Assembly: GCA_018368455.1 (NCBI GenBank)
Contig: JAGZEG010000025.1
Location: forward strand, 1 to 23,926
Direction of reading: 5' to 3'
From: Coriobacteriia bacterium
GTDB lineage: Bacteria > Actinomycetota > Coriobacteriia > Coriobacteriales > UMGS124
Length of the DNA: 23,926 nucleotides
Below the pieces are notes generated by a model. The model had not been told where the DNA came from. It saw nothing but the letters and a program-made list of their open reading frames with translations, and ran no database searches. Position 1 is the stretch's first letter. Each line of letters starts with the position of its first letter. Of this stretch, positions 15,277 through 22,669 are shown piece by piece. The translations under genes and the position numbers were made by a program.

Positions 15277-16629
15277 CTACCCCACGATGCTCGTCACCAC
15301 GAGAGCCACGTTGAGCCCGACTACCACAGTGCCGATGATGCCGAGCAGCACGCGCAGCCCTATGCCGTTGGCGTACTTTCCCATGACCCGGCGCGACGAC
15401 GTCAGATATACGAGCAGCGCGATCGTGACCGGCAGCTGCATCGACAGCAGCGCCTGCGAGTACACGATGCCCGTGAACGCATCTCTCAGCACGAAGATGA
15501 CCCCGAGCGCCACCAGAACGCACCCTATGACGCCGAAGCGGCTGTGCCGGTCTTTCAGGTCGAAGGGTTCGCCACAGATACCAGCCGTAATGATGCCGCC
15601 CGTCATGCTGACGGTCACCGCCGAACTGATGCCGGCCAGCAGCAGCGCCAGCGCGAATATGAACGTTGCTGCCGGCCCGAGCACCGGCTCGAGCGTCACG
15701 GCCGCCTGTGACAGGTCGTTGATGACGATGCCGCGTGAAAAGAGCGTCGCTGCGGCCAGCAGGATCATCGAGGAGTTGATGGCCCAGCCGATGCCCATGG
15801 CCACGAGCGTATCGACGAACTCGAGGCGAAGGCGCTTGGAGACGGCCGCGTCGTCGGAGTGGTCGATCGGGTTGCTCTGGATGACTTCGGAGTGCAGAAA
15901 CAGGTTGTGCGGCATGACGACGGCGCCCAGCACGCTCATGACGATGGGCAGCGAATCGCTCGGTAGGCTTGGACTCACCCACGACACGGCTGCCTGGGGC
16001 CAGTCGACGTTCACGAGCGCCACCTCTATGAGAAACGAGATGCCGATGAGCGACACAAAGCCGATGATAACGCGCTCGATCCTCTTGTACGAGCCCGTGA
16101 GCAGCAAGGTAAGCGCCAGCGCTGCCGCGAAGACTGCTCCGATCTTGATAGGCAGGCCTAGCAGCATGTTGAGCGCGATGGCCCCGCCGAGGATCTCAGC
16201 GAGCGCGGTGGCGACGACGGCGAACAGGCCGGTCGTGAGCGCGATGCGCGACAGCCAGCGCGGCAGGTAGGACGTCGTGGCTTCCGCGAGGCACTTGCCG
16301 GTGACGATGCCCAGATGTGCGGCGTTGTGCTGCAACACGATGAGCATGATCGTAGACAACGTGACCATCCACAGCAACGCGTAGCCAAACGTCGAGCCGG
16401 CCGCCATGTTCGAGGCCCAGTTGCCCGGGTCGATGAAGCCGACGGTGACGAGCAGGCTCGGGCCGATGTAGCGCAGGATGTCGAGGCCGCCGCGATGCTG
16501 ACGCACGTGCGAGCCCTTCTCGAGCCAGCGCTCGAGGCGGTTGCGCGCGGGTGCGGCGGGGGTCGGGGAGGGGTCTTGCGGGGCGTCGGGCTTGACTTTG
16601 GGCGTGGTGGTGGGCATGGCAGACGGCAT
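15277..16629 (-). CDS. mntH: Nramp-family divalent metal transporter (MntH)
   Basis: The product has 450 residues with about eleven membrane helices. The metal-site motifs are canonical: D67-P-G-N70 in helix 1 and M239-P-H-N242 in helix 6. The helix 6 methionine is the residue that favours Mn/Fe over Mg/Ca in this family. It imports Mn(II) or Fe(II) with protons. A Pro-rich cytoplasmic N-terminus of about 45 residues precedes the first helix. ATG 16629 follows an A/G-rich run; GTG 16659 and ATG 16617 are alternatives. It is divergent from the VanZ-RDD gene. I saw no manganese riboswitch or clear MntR box upstream. Confidence 0.93.
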   Translation of the reverse strand: MPSAMPTTTPKVKPDAPQDPSPTPAAPARNRLERWLEKGSHVRQHRGGLDILRYIGPSLLVTVGFIDPGNWASNMAAGSTFGYALLWMVTLSTIMLIVLQHNAAHLGIVTGKCLAEATTSYLPRWLSRIALTTGLFAVVATALAEILGGAIALNMLLGLPIKIGAVFAAALALTLLLTGSYKRIERVIIGFVSLIGISFLIEVALVNVDWPQAAVSWVSPSLPSDSLPIVMSVLGAVVMPHNLFLHSEVIQSNPIDHSDDAAVSKRLRLEFVDTLVAMGIGWAINSSMILLAAATLFSRGIVINDLSQAAVTLEPVLGPAATFIFALALLLAGISSAVTVSMTGGIITAGICGEPFDLKDRHSRFGVIGCVLVALGVIFVLRDAFTGIVYSQALLSMQLPVTIALLVYLTSSRRVMGKYANGIGLRVLLGIIGTVVVGLNVALVVTSIVG

Positions 16630-16820
16630 CCCTATCTCTTTCGTAGCGTTTTCGCACACTCTAGCTCACGTGGGCCGCATCGCTCGTGGAGGATGCGTCC
16701 AGATTGCCCTGCGCGAGGTCTCTGTGGGGACAATGAGGGTGACGCTGACCTGAGCCCGCTTGGGATTGGTTCGCATGACCTGTTCGGCTTGCGTCGTCTG
16801 CGGGAGGAGCCGCCTCGCCC

Positions 16821-18029
16821 ATGCACGTCTATATCCACAACGTTTTGCTGGCGATGATGACGTTTCCACTCGTGGCGGCCGTCGTCACGCTACCGTATCT
16901 CATCTACCAGTACCGTCGTTACGGCCGCGTGCCGGCGTGGAAGTCTCTGTGCGTCTACCTGTTCGTGTTCTACCTCATCTGTGCCTACTACATGGTCATC
17001 CTGCCGCTGCCGGCCGACCGCCACGCCGACTACGGGCGCGTGCCCTACCTCGTGCCGTTCGGCTTCGTGCGCAGCATGGTGGCGAGCGCGGGCATCAACC
17101 TGAGCGACCCTCAGACATGGCTTGCAGCGCTGCGCAAGCCGGCTGTCTACACGGTACTGTTCAACGTGGCGTTGACGGTGCCGCTGGGGTTCTTCGCGGG
17201 TCTCGTGTGCAAGGCACGCTGGTGGCAAGCGACGCTCGCTGGCTTTGCACTGTCGCTGTTCTTCGAGGTGACGCAGATCTCGGGGCTGTACGGCATCTAC
17301 GACCACCCCTATCGGCAGTTCGACGTCAACGACCTCATCACGAACACGGCTGGCGCCCTGCTGGGGTTCTGGTGTTACCTGCCTGCGAGACGCTTGCTAC
17401 CCGACATGGACGACGTCAACGTCGAGGCACGCCGCGATGCGCGGGCGTTCACGTCTGCCACGCATCGGCTCGTGGGGTTCAGCGTCGACGCGGCGCTCTC
17501 CCTGGCCCTCACGCTGGGCGCCGCCTGGATCGGTCACATGCTGCGCCCCACGGCCGGCACAGCGAAGGTCTCGTTTCTCGCGGCTGCCCTGGCTACCGGG
17601 TTTGTCTTCATAATCGTCCCGCTCTTGACGCGCGGCCGCACGCCGGGCCACCTGCTTGTGCGCCTGCGGGTCGTGCGCCCCGACGGCAGTCCGGCCGCGT
17701 GGTGGCGCATCGCCCTGCGCTATGCCCTGCTCGTGTGGGTGCTGACGCTCGTGCCGCTGTGGTTTGGGCGCCATTCCGTCGCCCTGCTGCTGAGCGGATC
17801 CGACGGCGCGGAGGCGGGCTTTCTCGCCGGCTACCTCGTGGCGCTGTACTTCATGGCGTGGCTGCTGTCGCTGCTCGTGCGCGGCGTGCTGTCGGCGTTC
17901 CGCGTGCCGTTCGTCATGCTCAATGGCCTCGTCTCGGGCACGCGCGTCATGTCGGAGGGGCAGATTGCCGCTCGCCGCGCAGCCCGCGCATGCGAGGCGC
18001 GCCGAATGCGGGCTGATCGCGTTCTCTAA
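16821..18029 (+). CDS. VanZ-RDD membrane fusion protein
   Basis: The product has 402 residues. The N-terminal half (about 1-200) is VanZ-like: four or more membrane helices, a L-P-Y/L-V-P-F-G-F stretch, F-F-E-V-T-Q and D-V-N-D-L-I-T-N-T-A-G-A-L-L-G. The C-terminal half (about 210-385) is an RDD-family domain with R-L-V-G-F-S-V-D at its start and further helices. VanZ is associated with low-level teicoplanin resistance; RDD proteins are poorly characterised membrane proteins, some tied to ion or salt tolerance. No enzymatic role can be assigned. The start has GGGAGGAG upstream at a slightly long spacing of 11 bases. Confidence 0.85.
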   Translation: MHVYIHNVLLAMMTFPLVAAVVTLPYLIYQYRRYGRVPAWKSLCVYLFVFYLICAYYMVILPLPADRHADYGRVPYLVPFGFVRSMVASAGINLSDPQTWLAALRKPAVYTVLFNVALTVPLGFFAGLVCKARWWQATLAGFALSLFFEVTQISGLYGIYDHPYRQFDVNDLITNTAGALLGFWCYLPARRLLPDMDDVNVEARRDARAFTSATHRLVGFSVDAALSLALTLGAAWIGHMLRPTAGTAKVSFLAAALATGFVFIIVPLLTRGRTPGHLLVRLRVVRPDGSPAAWWRIALRYALLVWVLTLVPLWFGRHSVALLLSGSDGAEAGFLAGYLVALYFMAWLLSLLVRGVLSAFRVPFVMLNGLVSGTRVMSEGQIAARRAARACEARRMRADRVL

Positions 18030-18044
18030 GTGAGGCGCGGGTGA

Positions 18045-18091
18045 CAAAACTCTCAACTTACCTGCGGAAACGAGGGGCAAAACCCTCAACT
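18045..18091. repeat. Short direct repeat between convergent genes
   Basis: CAAAACTCTCAACT (18045-18058) recurs as CAAAACCCTCAACT (18078-18091), identical at 13 of 14 positions, 33 bases apart. It lies between the VanZ-RDD stop and the DUF2089 terminator. It resembles the 22.3-kb repeats in having paired CAAAAC units. Confidence 0.5.
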
Positions 18092-18095
18092 AGCC

Positions 18096-18159
18096 AAAAA
18101 AAGACCCGGGTCAGCCCGCACTCGATGGCGTCGTTGACGCGTGCGGGCCGACCTGGGTC
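18096..18159 (-). terminator. Rho-independent terminator of the DUF2089 gene
   Basis: On the minus strand a 19-bp stem (GACCCAGGTCGGCCCGCAC against the arm at 18103-18121, two mismatches) closes a 19-base loop and is followed by seven T residues. It lies just past the DUF2089 stop. Confidence 0.88.
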
Positions 18160-18172
18160 TCGTGAGACGATC

Positions 18173-18526
18173 CTATGCCTCGGTCTTGGCCTTGGAGGGC
18201 TTGCGGCCACGGCGCGCCGGGGGGATGGCCTCCTCGGCAGCGGTGGTGTCCTCGGCGTCGTCCGCATAGCCGAGCACCTCGAGCAGGGCGTCGAGGCGGC
18301 TGCGCGTCGTGGGGTAGGACATGCCCAGACGCGTACCCACGTCCTTGAGGTTGCCGCGGCACTTGAGGAAGACCTCAAGGAACGCGAGCTGCTCGGGAGC
18401 GAGGTGCGAGAAGCGGCCGAGTGTGAAGTCGCCGGTCACCGTCGTGTTGCAATCGGGGCAGAACAGCGTGCTGGCGTGCATCTCGTGACCGCAGGCGGGG
18501 CAGGTGCTGGGAATCTCGTAAGCCAT
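18173..18526 (-). CDS. DUF2089 zinc-ribbon/HTH protein
   Basis: The product has 117 residues. The N-terminal zinc ribbon has C9-P-A-C12 and C23-P-D-C26. A helix-turn-helix region follows (E-Q-L-A-F-L-E-V-F-L, then L-K-D-V-G-T-R-L-G-M-S-Y-P-T-T-R-S-R-L). The C-terminus is basic, R-R-G-R-K-P-S-K-A-K, and could contact DNA. This is the DUF2089 architecture, thought to be a transcriptional regulator of unknown target. The start has AAGGG upstream. Confidence 0.88.
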   Translation of the reverse strand: MAYEIPSTCPACGHEMHASTLFCPDCNTTVTGDFTLGRFSHLAPEQLAFLEVFLKCRGNLKDVGTRLGMSYPTTRSRLDALLEVLGYADDAEDTTAAEEAIPPARRGRKPSKAKTEA

Positions 18527-18796
18527 AGGATGACCCTTCCAAAATGATACGTTCCTCGTTGGGATGCATTATAACGCCCTTGTTGCATAAGAATGTCAAT
18601 GAGTGAAGGTCACATTACAATTTCTATCGCCCTGCTCCACAATATGAACAACGGGAGAGTTAAACACCCAGCCGTCTCATAGACAATAGAACAGGTGTTA
18701 TAGCGAATCTATAACAAATGGGAAGCCTACGCTACAATGGACTGAAGAGATGCCGTGCGTCATTGCGAGACTACCTCGGGAGAAAAGGGGCAAGCG
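18527..18796 (+). other. Divergent regulatory region, DUF2089/gntR
   Basis: This is a relatively AT-rich 270-bp region without a supported ORF. It holds the GntR-type palindrome at 18696-18716 and a TACAAT -10 candidate at 18733-18738. Confidence 0.5.
18696..18716 (+). promoter_or_regulatory. GntR/YtrA-type operator
   Basis: TGTTATAG and CTATAACA form a perfect 8-bp inverted repeat with a 5-base spacer. It lies immediately upstream of TACAAT (18733-18738), which has TATAAC 17 bases before it, so the operator overlaps the -35 region. Autoregulation by the adjacent GntR protein is likely. Confidence 0.65.
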
Positions 18797-19246
18797 GTGG
18801 TCATCACGATAGACCAGAGGGCACGCGAGCCCATCTATCTGCAACTTCGCGCGCAGATCATCGCCGCCATCACGTCGGGAGAGCTCCAGCCGGGAGACAG
18901 CCTGCCGTCTGTGCGCCGGCTTGCGAGCGACCTGGGCATCAACCTACACACGGTGAACAAGTCCTATGCCGTGCTGCGCGACGAGGGCTACCTCCTTATG
19001 CGCGGCAGGGCGGGTGCCTGCGTGGCGGATCCGGCTCAGCAGCGCACGCGGCGTGCGGCCGACGAGCAGGACGAGCGCATGGTCGAGGCACTTGCCCAGC
19101 TTGCGGCGGCCCTCAAGGCGCGCGGGGGCTCGGCGCAGACGTTTCTCGACGCGGCTGTGGATCAGGCCGAGCTCGTCTGGGGTGCTGCCGAGGTCGCAGA
19201 GGCCCGACGCGTCACGGAGCAGGCCGCGAAAGGGGAGGCGAACTGA
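18797..19246 (+). CDS. GntR-family regulator, YtrA subfamily
   Basis: The product has 149 residues. The N-terminal winged helix has E-P-I-Y-L-Q-L-R, G-D-S-L-P-S-V-R-R-L-A-S-D-L-G-I-N and T-V-N-K-S-Y. The short C-terminal helical tail lacks a ligand domain, as in the YtrA subfamily, which often controls membrane-transport or envelope genes next to it. The start is a GTG chosen for AAAAGGGG six bases upstream; the ATG at 18755 has no ribosome binding site. The DUF1648 gene begins one base after its stop codon. Confidence 0.9.
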   Translation: MVITIDQRAREPIYLQLRAQIIAAITSGELQPGDSLPSVRRLASDLGINLHTVNKSYAVLRDEGYLLMRGRAGACVADPAQQRTRRAADEQDERMVEALAQLAAALKARGGSAQTFLDAAVDQAELVWGAAEVAEARRVTEQAAKGEAN

Positions 19247-19247
19247 C

Positions 19248-20348
19248 ATGGTCACGGCCCTTGTTCTAACGCTCGTGAACGTGCTTGTGGGCGCGTTGCT
19301 CGCTGCGACGCCGTGGCTCATGCCGCGACAGGAGTGCTTCGCAGTCACGGTCCCTCCCTGCGCTCATACCGACCCGCGTATTGCCCGCATGAAGTGCGTC
19401 TACACGCTCGCTGTGGTGTTGACGACGCTCGTGGGTGCCGCCGCCTCGTTCGCCGGCTTTGCCCTGGGCGGCGAGCCTGCGTTTATGGTCGCGTGGACTG
19501 CGGCTCTCGTCGTGCTTGTCGTCGCGCCGTTTGCGCTCATGCTCTGGTGCCGATCGCGCGTGCGCCGCATAAAGCAGGAGGAGGGCTGGGCGCCGTCTTC
19601 CGAGCTGAGCGCAGCCATTCTCGCCGAGGGCGATCTGCCTGCCCCTGTTCCGCTCGCCTGGCAGCTGCTCGGACTCGTGCCTGTCGTGCTCGGGCTCATC
19701 TTGATGGCCGTGCTGTGGGATGACATCCCCGATCGTGTGCCGATGCACGCCGACCTGGAGGGAAACGTCAACGACTGGGCGGATAAGGGCCCGGGCATCG
19801 TCCTGTTTCCCGTACTCACACAGCTGTTCATCTGGGGTGCCATCGTCGTGTCGCACTGGCTGATCTCTCGGTCGCGCCGGCCGGTCGACCCGCGTCGCCC
19901 CCTGAGCTCGGCGCTCTCCTACGCACTGTTCGCGCGTGCGATGGGCTGGTGCCTCGTGGAGACATCCGTCGTGATCAACGCGATGCTGCTTGCGTTTCCG
20001 TTGTCAAGCGCCGGCGTTATCACGCTGGGACAAGCGGGGATCATCATGATGGTTGCCCTCGTGCCCGTTTTAGTGCCGCTGATCGTTGTGGCTATCATCT
20101 ACGGTCAGAGCGGCGCGCGCGTTTTGAGCAGAATGTCTAGCGAGGACTCCGAGATGTCGTGCGACGAGGACCGCTACTGGAAGCTCGGCCTCCTCTATGT
20201 GAACCGCGATGACGAGAGCCTATTCGTGCCCGAGCGCTTCGGCGTGGGATGGACGGTGAACTTCGGGCGCCCCGCCGCGTGGGCCCTACTCATCGGCTTC
20301 CTCGTTGTCACGGTGGCGTTTGTCGTCGCGGTGTTCCTGCTCGTTTAG
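19248..20348 (+). CDS. DUF1648/SdpI-like membrane protein with DUF5808-like tail
   Basis: The product has 366 residues with about eight membrane helices. The central part carries D-D-I-P-D-R-V-P-M-H-A-D-L-E-G-N-V-N-D-W, the DUF1648 signature (I-P-x-H-x-x-x-G-x-x-D) seen in SdpI-type immunity and signalling proteins. The C-terminus has W-K-L-G-L-L-Y-V-N-R-D-D-x3-F-V-P-E-R-F-G-V-G-W-T-V-N-F, the DUF5808 pattern. It is probably translated from the gntR transcript (GGGGAGG nine bases upstream, one-base gap). A role in peptide-toxin immunity or envelope stress is possible; nothing in the window settles it. Confidence 0.87.
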   Translation: MVTALVLTLVNVLVGALLAATPWLMPRQECFAVTVPPCAHTDPRIARMKCVYTLAVVLTTLVGAAASFAGFALGGEPAFMVAWTAALVVLVVAPFALMLWCRSRVRRIKQEEGWAPSSELSAAILAEGDLPAPVPLAWQLLGLVPVVLGLILMAVLWDDIPDRVPMHADLEGNVNDWADKGPGIVLFPVLTQLFIWGAIVVSHWLISRSRRPVDPRRPLSSALSYALFARAMGWCLVETSVVINAMLLAFPLSSAGVITLGQAGIIMMVALVPVLVPLIVVAIIYGQSGARVLSRMSSEDSEMSCDEDRYWKLGLLYVNRDDESLFVPERFGVGWTVNFGRPAAWALLIGFLVVTVAFVVAVFLLV

Positions 20349-20381
20349 GACCGCCCTGCGCTCCGGGCGCCCCGGGGCTCC

Positions 20382-20975
20382 TTACGCTTCGCGGCAGCAG
20401 GCCTCGAGGTAGCTGCGCAGCCTGGAGATGCCCCAGCCCTTCTCGGACGACGTCACGATCGTCTGCACGTCCTCGGGCAGGCCGAGGCCCTCGCGGAGCA
20501 CCTGCTCCTGGCGCTGCTGCGCCTGGGGCCCCAGCTTGTCGGCCTTGGTGAGCACGACGCAGAACGGCAGCTCCATGGCCGTGAGGAAGCGCACCATCGC
20601 GATGTCGAGCTGCTGGGCGGGGTGGCGGATGTCCGCGAGCGCCGCGACGAGTGCAAAGCGGCGCTGCTGGTTGAAGTAGCCGTCGATGAGGCCGGACCAA
20701 CGCTGGCGCTCGGACTTGGACACCTGTGCGTAGCCGTATCCCGGCAGGTCGACGAAGCGGATCTTGTCGACCTCATAGAAGTTGATCGTCGCCGTCTTGC
20801 CGGGCGTCTGCGACACCTTGGCGAGCGATTTGCGGTTGAGCAGCTTGTTGAGCAGCGAGGACTTGCCGACGTTCGAGCGTCCCGCAAAGGCCACCTCGGG
20901 CACCGTCGAGGCGGGCAGCTGGTCGACGCGCCCGCAGGCGCGCTCGAAGCGGGCGAGGTTGTAGTTGAGGGCCAT
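20382..20975 (-). CDS. engB: Ribosome-biogenesis GTPase EngB (YsxC/YihA)
   Basis: The product has 197 residues. GTPase motifs are G1 G-R-S-N-V-G-K-S (32-39), T-P-G-K-T in switch I, G3 D-L-P-G-Y-G-Y, G4 T-K-A-D-K and G5 S-S-E-K. EngB assists late assembly of the 50S subunit and is usually essential. ATG 20975 was chosen for GAAAGG upstream; a further ATG eight codons upstream lacks such a site. A TACCAT hexamer on the minus strand at 21012-21017 may be its -10. It converges with the DUF1648 gene across 33 bases. Confidence 0.95.
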   Translation of the reverse strand: MALNYNLARFERACGRVDQLPASTVPEVAFAGRSNVGKSSLLNKLLNRKSLAKVSQTPGKTATINFYEVDKIRFVDLPGYGYAQVSKSERQRWSGLIDGYFNQQRRFALVAALADIRHPAQQLDIAMVRFLTAMELPFCVVLTKADKLGPQAQQRQEQVLREGLGLPEDVQTIVTSSEKGWGISRLRSYLEACCREA

Positions 20976-21129
20976 GGGAAACGTCCTTTCACGCGGCAAA
21001 GTCTAGCGGCCATGGTAGCAGGACGTGCGACGCGCCGTCTGCGCGGGAGCGGCCATCGGACGTCACGCCCATGAGAAGACGAGAAACACGAGTCTCCTTA
21101 TGCGCGGGCCCGTCCTTGAAGTTCTGACG

Positions 21130-21189
21130 GTAAGTTAGCTCCCCCTATCACTTCCCATCTTTTTAGGAGGTATATTGAGGCTAACTTTA
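21130..21189 (+). promoter_or_regulatory. Control region of the HMA protein with DtxR-like half-sites
   Basis: AAGTTAGC (21132-21139) and GCTAACTT (21180-21187) form an 8-bp inverted repeat. Each lies in a 19-base stretch resembling the DtxR/IdeR box: 21130-21148 matches 12 of 19 positions and 21171-21189 matches 13 of 19, against the consensus as I recall it. The arms could also fold in RNA together with CCCCCTA/TAGGAGG inside them. An AGGAGG at 21165-21170 precedes a TTG at 21175. Confidence 0.35.
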
Positions 21190-21231
21190 AGTGGTCCCGG
21201 TGGCATGTTCGGATGGAAAGGTCGAGCGATC

Positions 21232-21618
21232 ATGAACTGGCAAACATGGGTTGTGCTGGCGATCCTTCTGGTACTCGTTGTGCTTGCGGGACGCCATGCT
21301 ATCCGTACGTTTGTGGGCAAGGACGACTGTTGCGGGGGATCGGGCAGCTGCGACATACCTCGCAAGAAGGTCAAGGCCGTGAAGGTTGCGGACAAGGACA
21401 TGACCCACTATCCCTACCACGAGGTGCTGTCCATCGGCGGCATGAGCTGCGCAGGGTGTGCCGAGAACGTGCAAAACGCCCTGAACGCCATCGAGGGGAC
21501 GTGGGCTCGCGTCGACCTAGTGTCGCGCACGGCGAACGTCCTGTCTAAGCAGCCCATCGACGACGCGCGTCTCGAGGCGGCCGTCTCCGACGCCGGGTAT
21601 CGCGTCATTCGCGTCTAG
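21232..21618 (+). CDS. Membrane-anchored Cys-rich/HMA metal-binding protein
   Basis: The product has 128 residues. One membrane helix (about 5-20) is followed by R-H-A-I-R-T-F and C33-C34-G-G-S-G-S-C40. This layout resembles the FeoB-associated Cys-rich membrane proteins. A basic linker leads to a heavy-metal-associated (HMA) domain with G-G-M-S-C73-A-G-C76 and a C-terminal G-Y-R-V-I-R-V. It probably binds a soft or transition metal at the cytoplasmic face; the ATPase at 9786-11999 lacks its own HMA domain. ATG 21232 has GGAAAGG ten bases upstream; TTG 21175 behind AGGAGG would give 147 residues. A terminator follows. Confidence 0.82.
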   Translation: MNWQTWVVLAILLVLVVLAGRHAIRTFVGKDDCCGGSGSCDIPRKKVKAVKVADKDMTHYPYHEVLSIGGMSCAGCAENVQNALNAIEGTWARVDLVSRTANVLSKQPIDDARLEAAVSDAGYRVIRV

Positions 21619-21643
21619 GCTGCCCGTGCGCTTCCTCTGAGAA

Positions 21644-21677
21644 GGCATGCGCCTCCGTTGCGGGGCGCGCGCCTTTT
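21644..21677 (+). terminator. Rho-independent terminator of the HMA gene
   Basis: GGCATGCGCC pairs with GGCGCGCGCC (one mismatch, one G-U) around a 10-base loop, followed by TTTT. It lies 25 bases past the stop. Confidence 0.75.
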
Positions 21678-21739
21678 GCTAGAGTGGCAGGTTCTGCGCA
21701 GCGAGCGCATAACCTGCGAGGCCGGGAGGCGCCAGCCCC

Positions 21740-22225
21740 ATGATGAACGTCACGATCTACACGGACGGCTCCGCGCGTGGCAACCCCGGGCGGGGCGGCT
21801 ACGGCGCCGTGCTGCACTATGTCGACTCAAAGGGCAAGCTCCACGTGCTCGAGCTCTCGAAGGGCTATCAGCGCACGACGAACAACCGCATGGAGCTGCT
21901 CGCTGTCATCGTGGCGCTCGAGACGCTGCGTCGGCCGTGCAAGGTGGAGGTCATCTCCGACTCGCAATACGTCGTCAACGCGTTCAAGCAGCGCTGGGTC
22001 GATGGCTGGGTGCGTCGCGGATGGAAGACGGCGGCAAAGCAGCCTGTCAAGAACGTCGACCTGTGGAAGCGCATGCTGGCGGCCAAGGAGCCCCACGACG
22101 TGAGCTTTACCTGGGTGAAGGGTCATGCGGGGCACCCGGAGAACGAGCGCTGCGATCAGCTGGCGACCGAGGCGGCAGACGGCGGAAACCTACTCGTGGA
22201 CGAGGGCTTCGTCGACGCGGATTAA
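21740..22225 (+). CDS. rnhA: Ribonuclease HI
   Basis: The product has 161 residues, the normal length. The catalytic carboxylates are D9 (Y-T-D-G-S), E52 (N-N-R-M-E), D74 (S-D-S-Q-Y) and D139 (G-H-A-G-H-P-E-N-E-R-C-D). The basic-protrusion W-x3-G-W region is present. It cleaves RNA in RNA-DNA hybrids such as R-loops and lagging-strand primers. The start has GGGAGG ten bases upstream, and a second ATG follows immediately. It is convergent with larC across the repeat region. Confidence 0.96.
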   Translation: MMNVTIYTDGSARGNPGRGGYGAVLHYVDSKGKLHVLELSKGYQRTTNNRMELLAVIVALETLRRPCKVEVISDSQYVVNAFKQRWVDGWVRRGWKTAAKQPVKNVDLWKRMLAAKEPHDVSFTWVKGHAGHPENERCDQLATEAADGGNLLVDEGFVDAD

Positions 22226-22335
22226 CGCGCTGCGGGTCCTGTGCGCTCCGCTTTTGGGCGGGCCATCTCCTTGCGCCCGGGGATTTCGGTGGCCGGGGCC
22301 GCCTCTGCGACTGTTGTGACGCCGAGACGAGCTCG

Positions 22336-22412
22336 GGTGCACAAAACGAGCTCTAGTGCACGATTCTTGGATCGCACATGTGCAAAACGACCGTCAAGTG
22401 CATGTTTCTTCC
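22336..22412 (+). repeat. Dispersed repeat, two direct copies
   Basis: Copy A is 22336-22370 and copy B is 22379-22412. Both carry AAAACGA, AGTGCA and TTCTT in the same order and spacing, about 43 bases apart. Confidence 0.75.
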
Positions 22413-22529
22413 GACCGGGATGGGTGATTTTCCGCTTTGCGGGGCCGTCTTCCCCGAGGTTGTTTGTAAAACCCGCAGGTTGAATGCCTGTCCAGGTGGG
22501 CATGCATCTGGGGGTGCAGTGCTGACGTC

Positions 22530-22607
22530 CCAAGAAACCTGCACTTAACGGTCGTTTTGTGCACCGGCCTGCCAAGAAACGTACACTTACGGGCGTTCTT
22601 CGCACGC
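22530..22607 (-). repeat. Dispersed repeat, two inverted copies
   Basis: Copy C is 22530-22565 and copy D is 22572-22607, both in opposite orientation to A and B. The core of C (22532-22558) is the reverse complement of the core of B (22384-22410) at 25 of 27 positions. Any transcript across the region can fold into a long hairpin with a loop of about 120 bases. Confidence 0.8.
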
Positions 22608-22669
22608 TGGGCCCATGGCGCCCCCAATTACGTCGAGCGCGAGGCCGTGAGTGCCGCTGGGCGTCGCCG

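Larger units (their letters stand above)
22226..22669. other. 444-bp gene-free region with inverted repeat element
   Basis: It lies between convergent rnhA and larC. No ORF has a ribosome binding site; the longest minus-strand frame only reads through the repeats. The main content is four copies of a 35-base repeat, two in each orientation. Confidence 0.7.

Noticed and set aside
16630..16820. A possible manganese riboswitch or MntR site before mntH
   Set aside because: I could not find the conserved yybP-ykoY core or a clear MntR dyad.
22222..22605. A 127-codon minus-strand frame across the repeat region
   Set aside because: It reads through the inverted repeats and shows repeated Cys/Lys/Arg-rich peptide only because the DNA repeats. 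It has no start signal.
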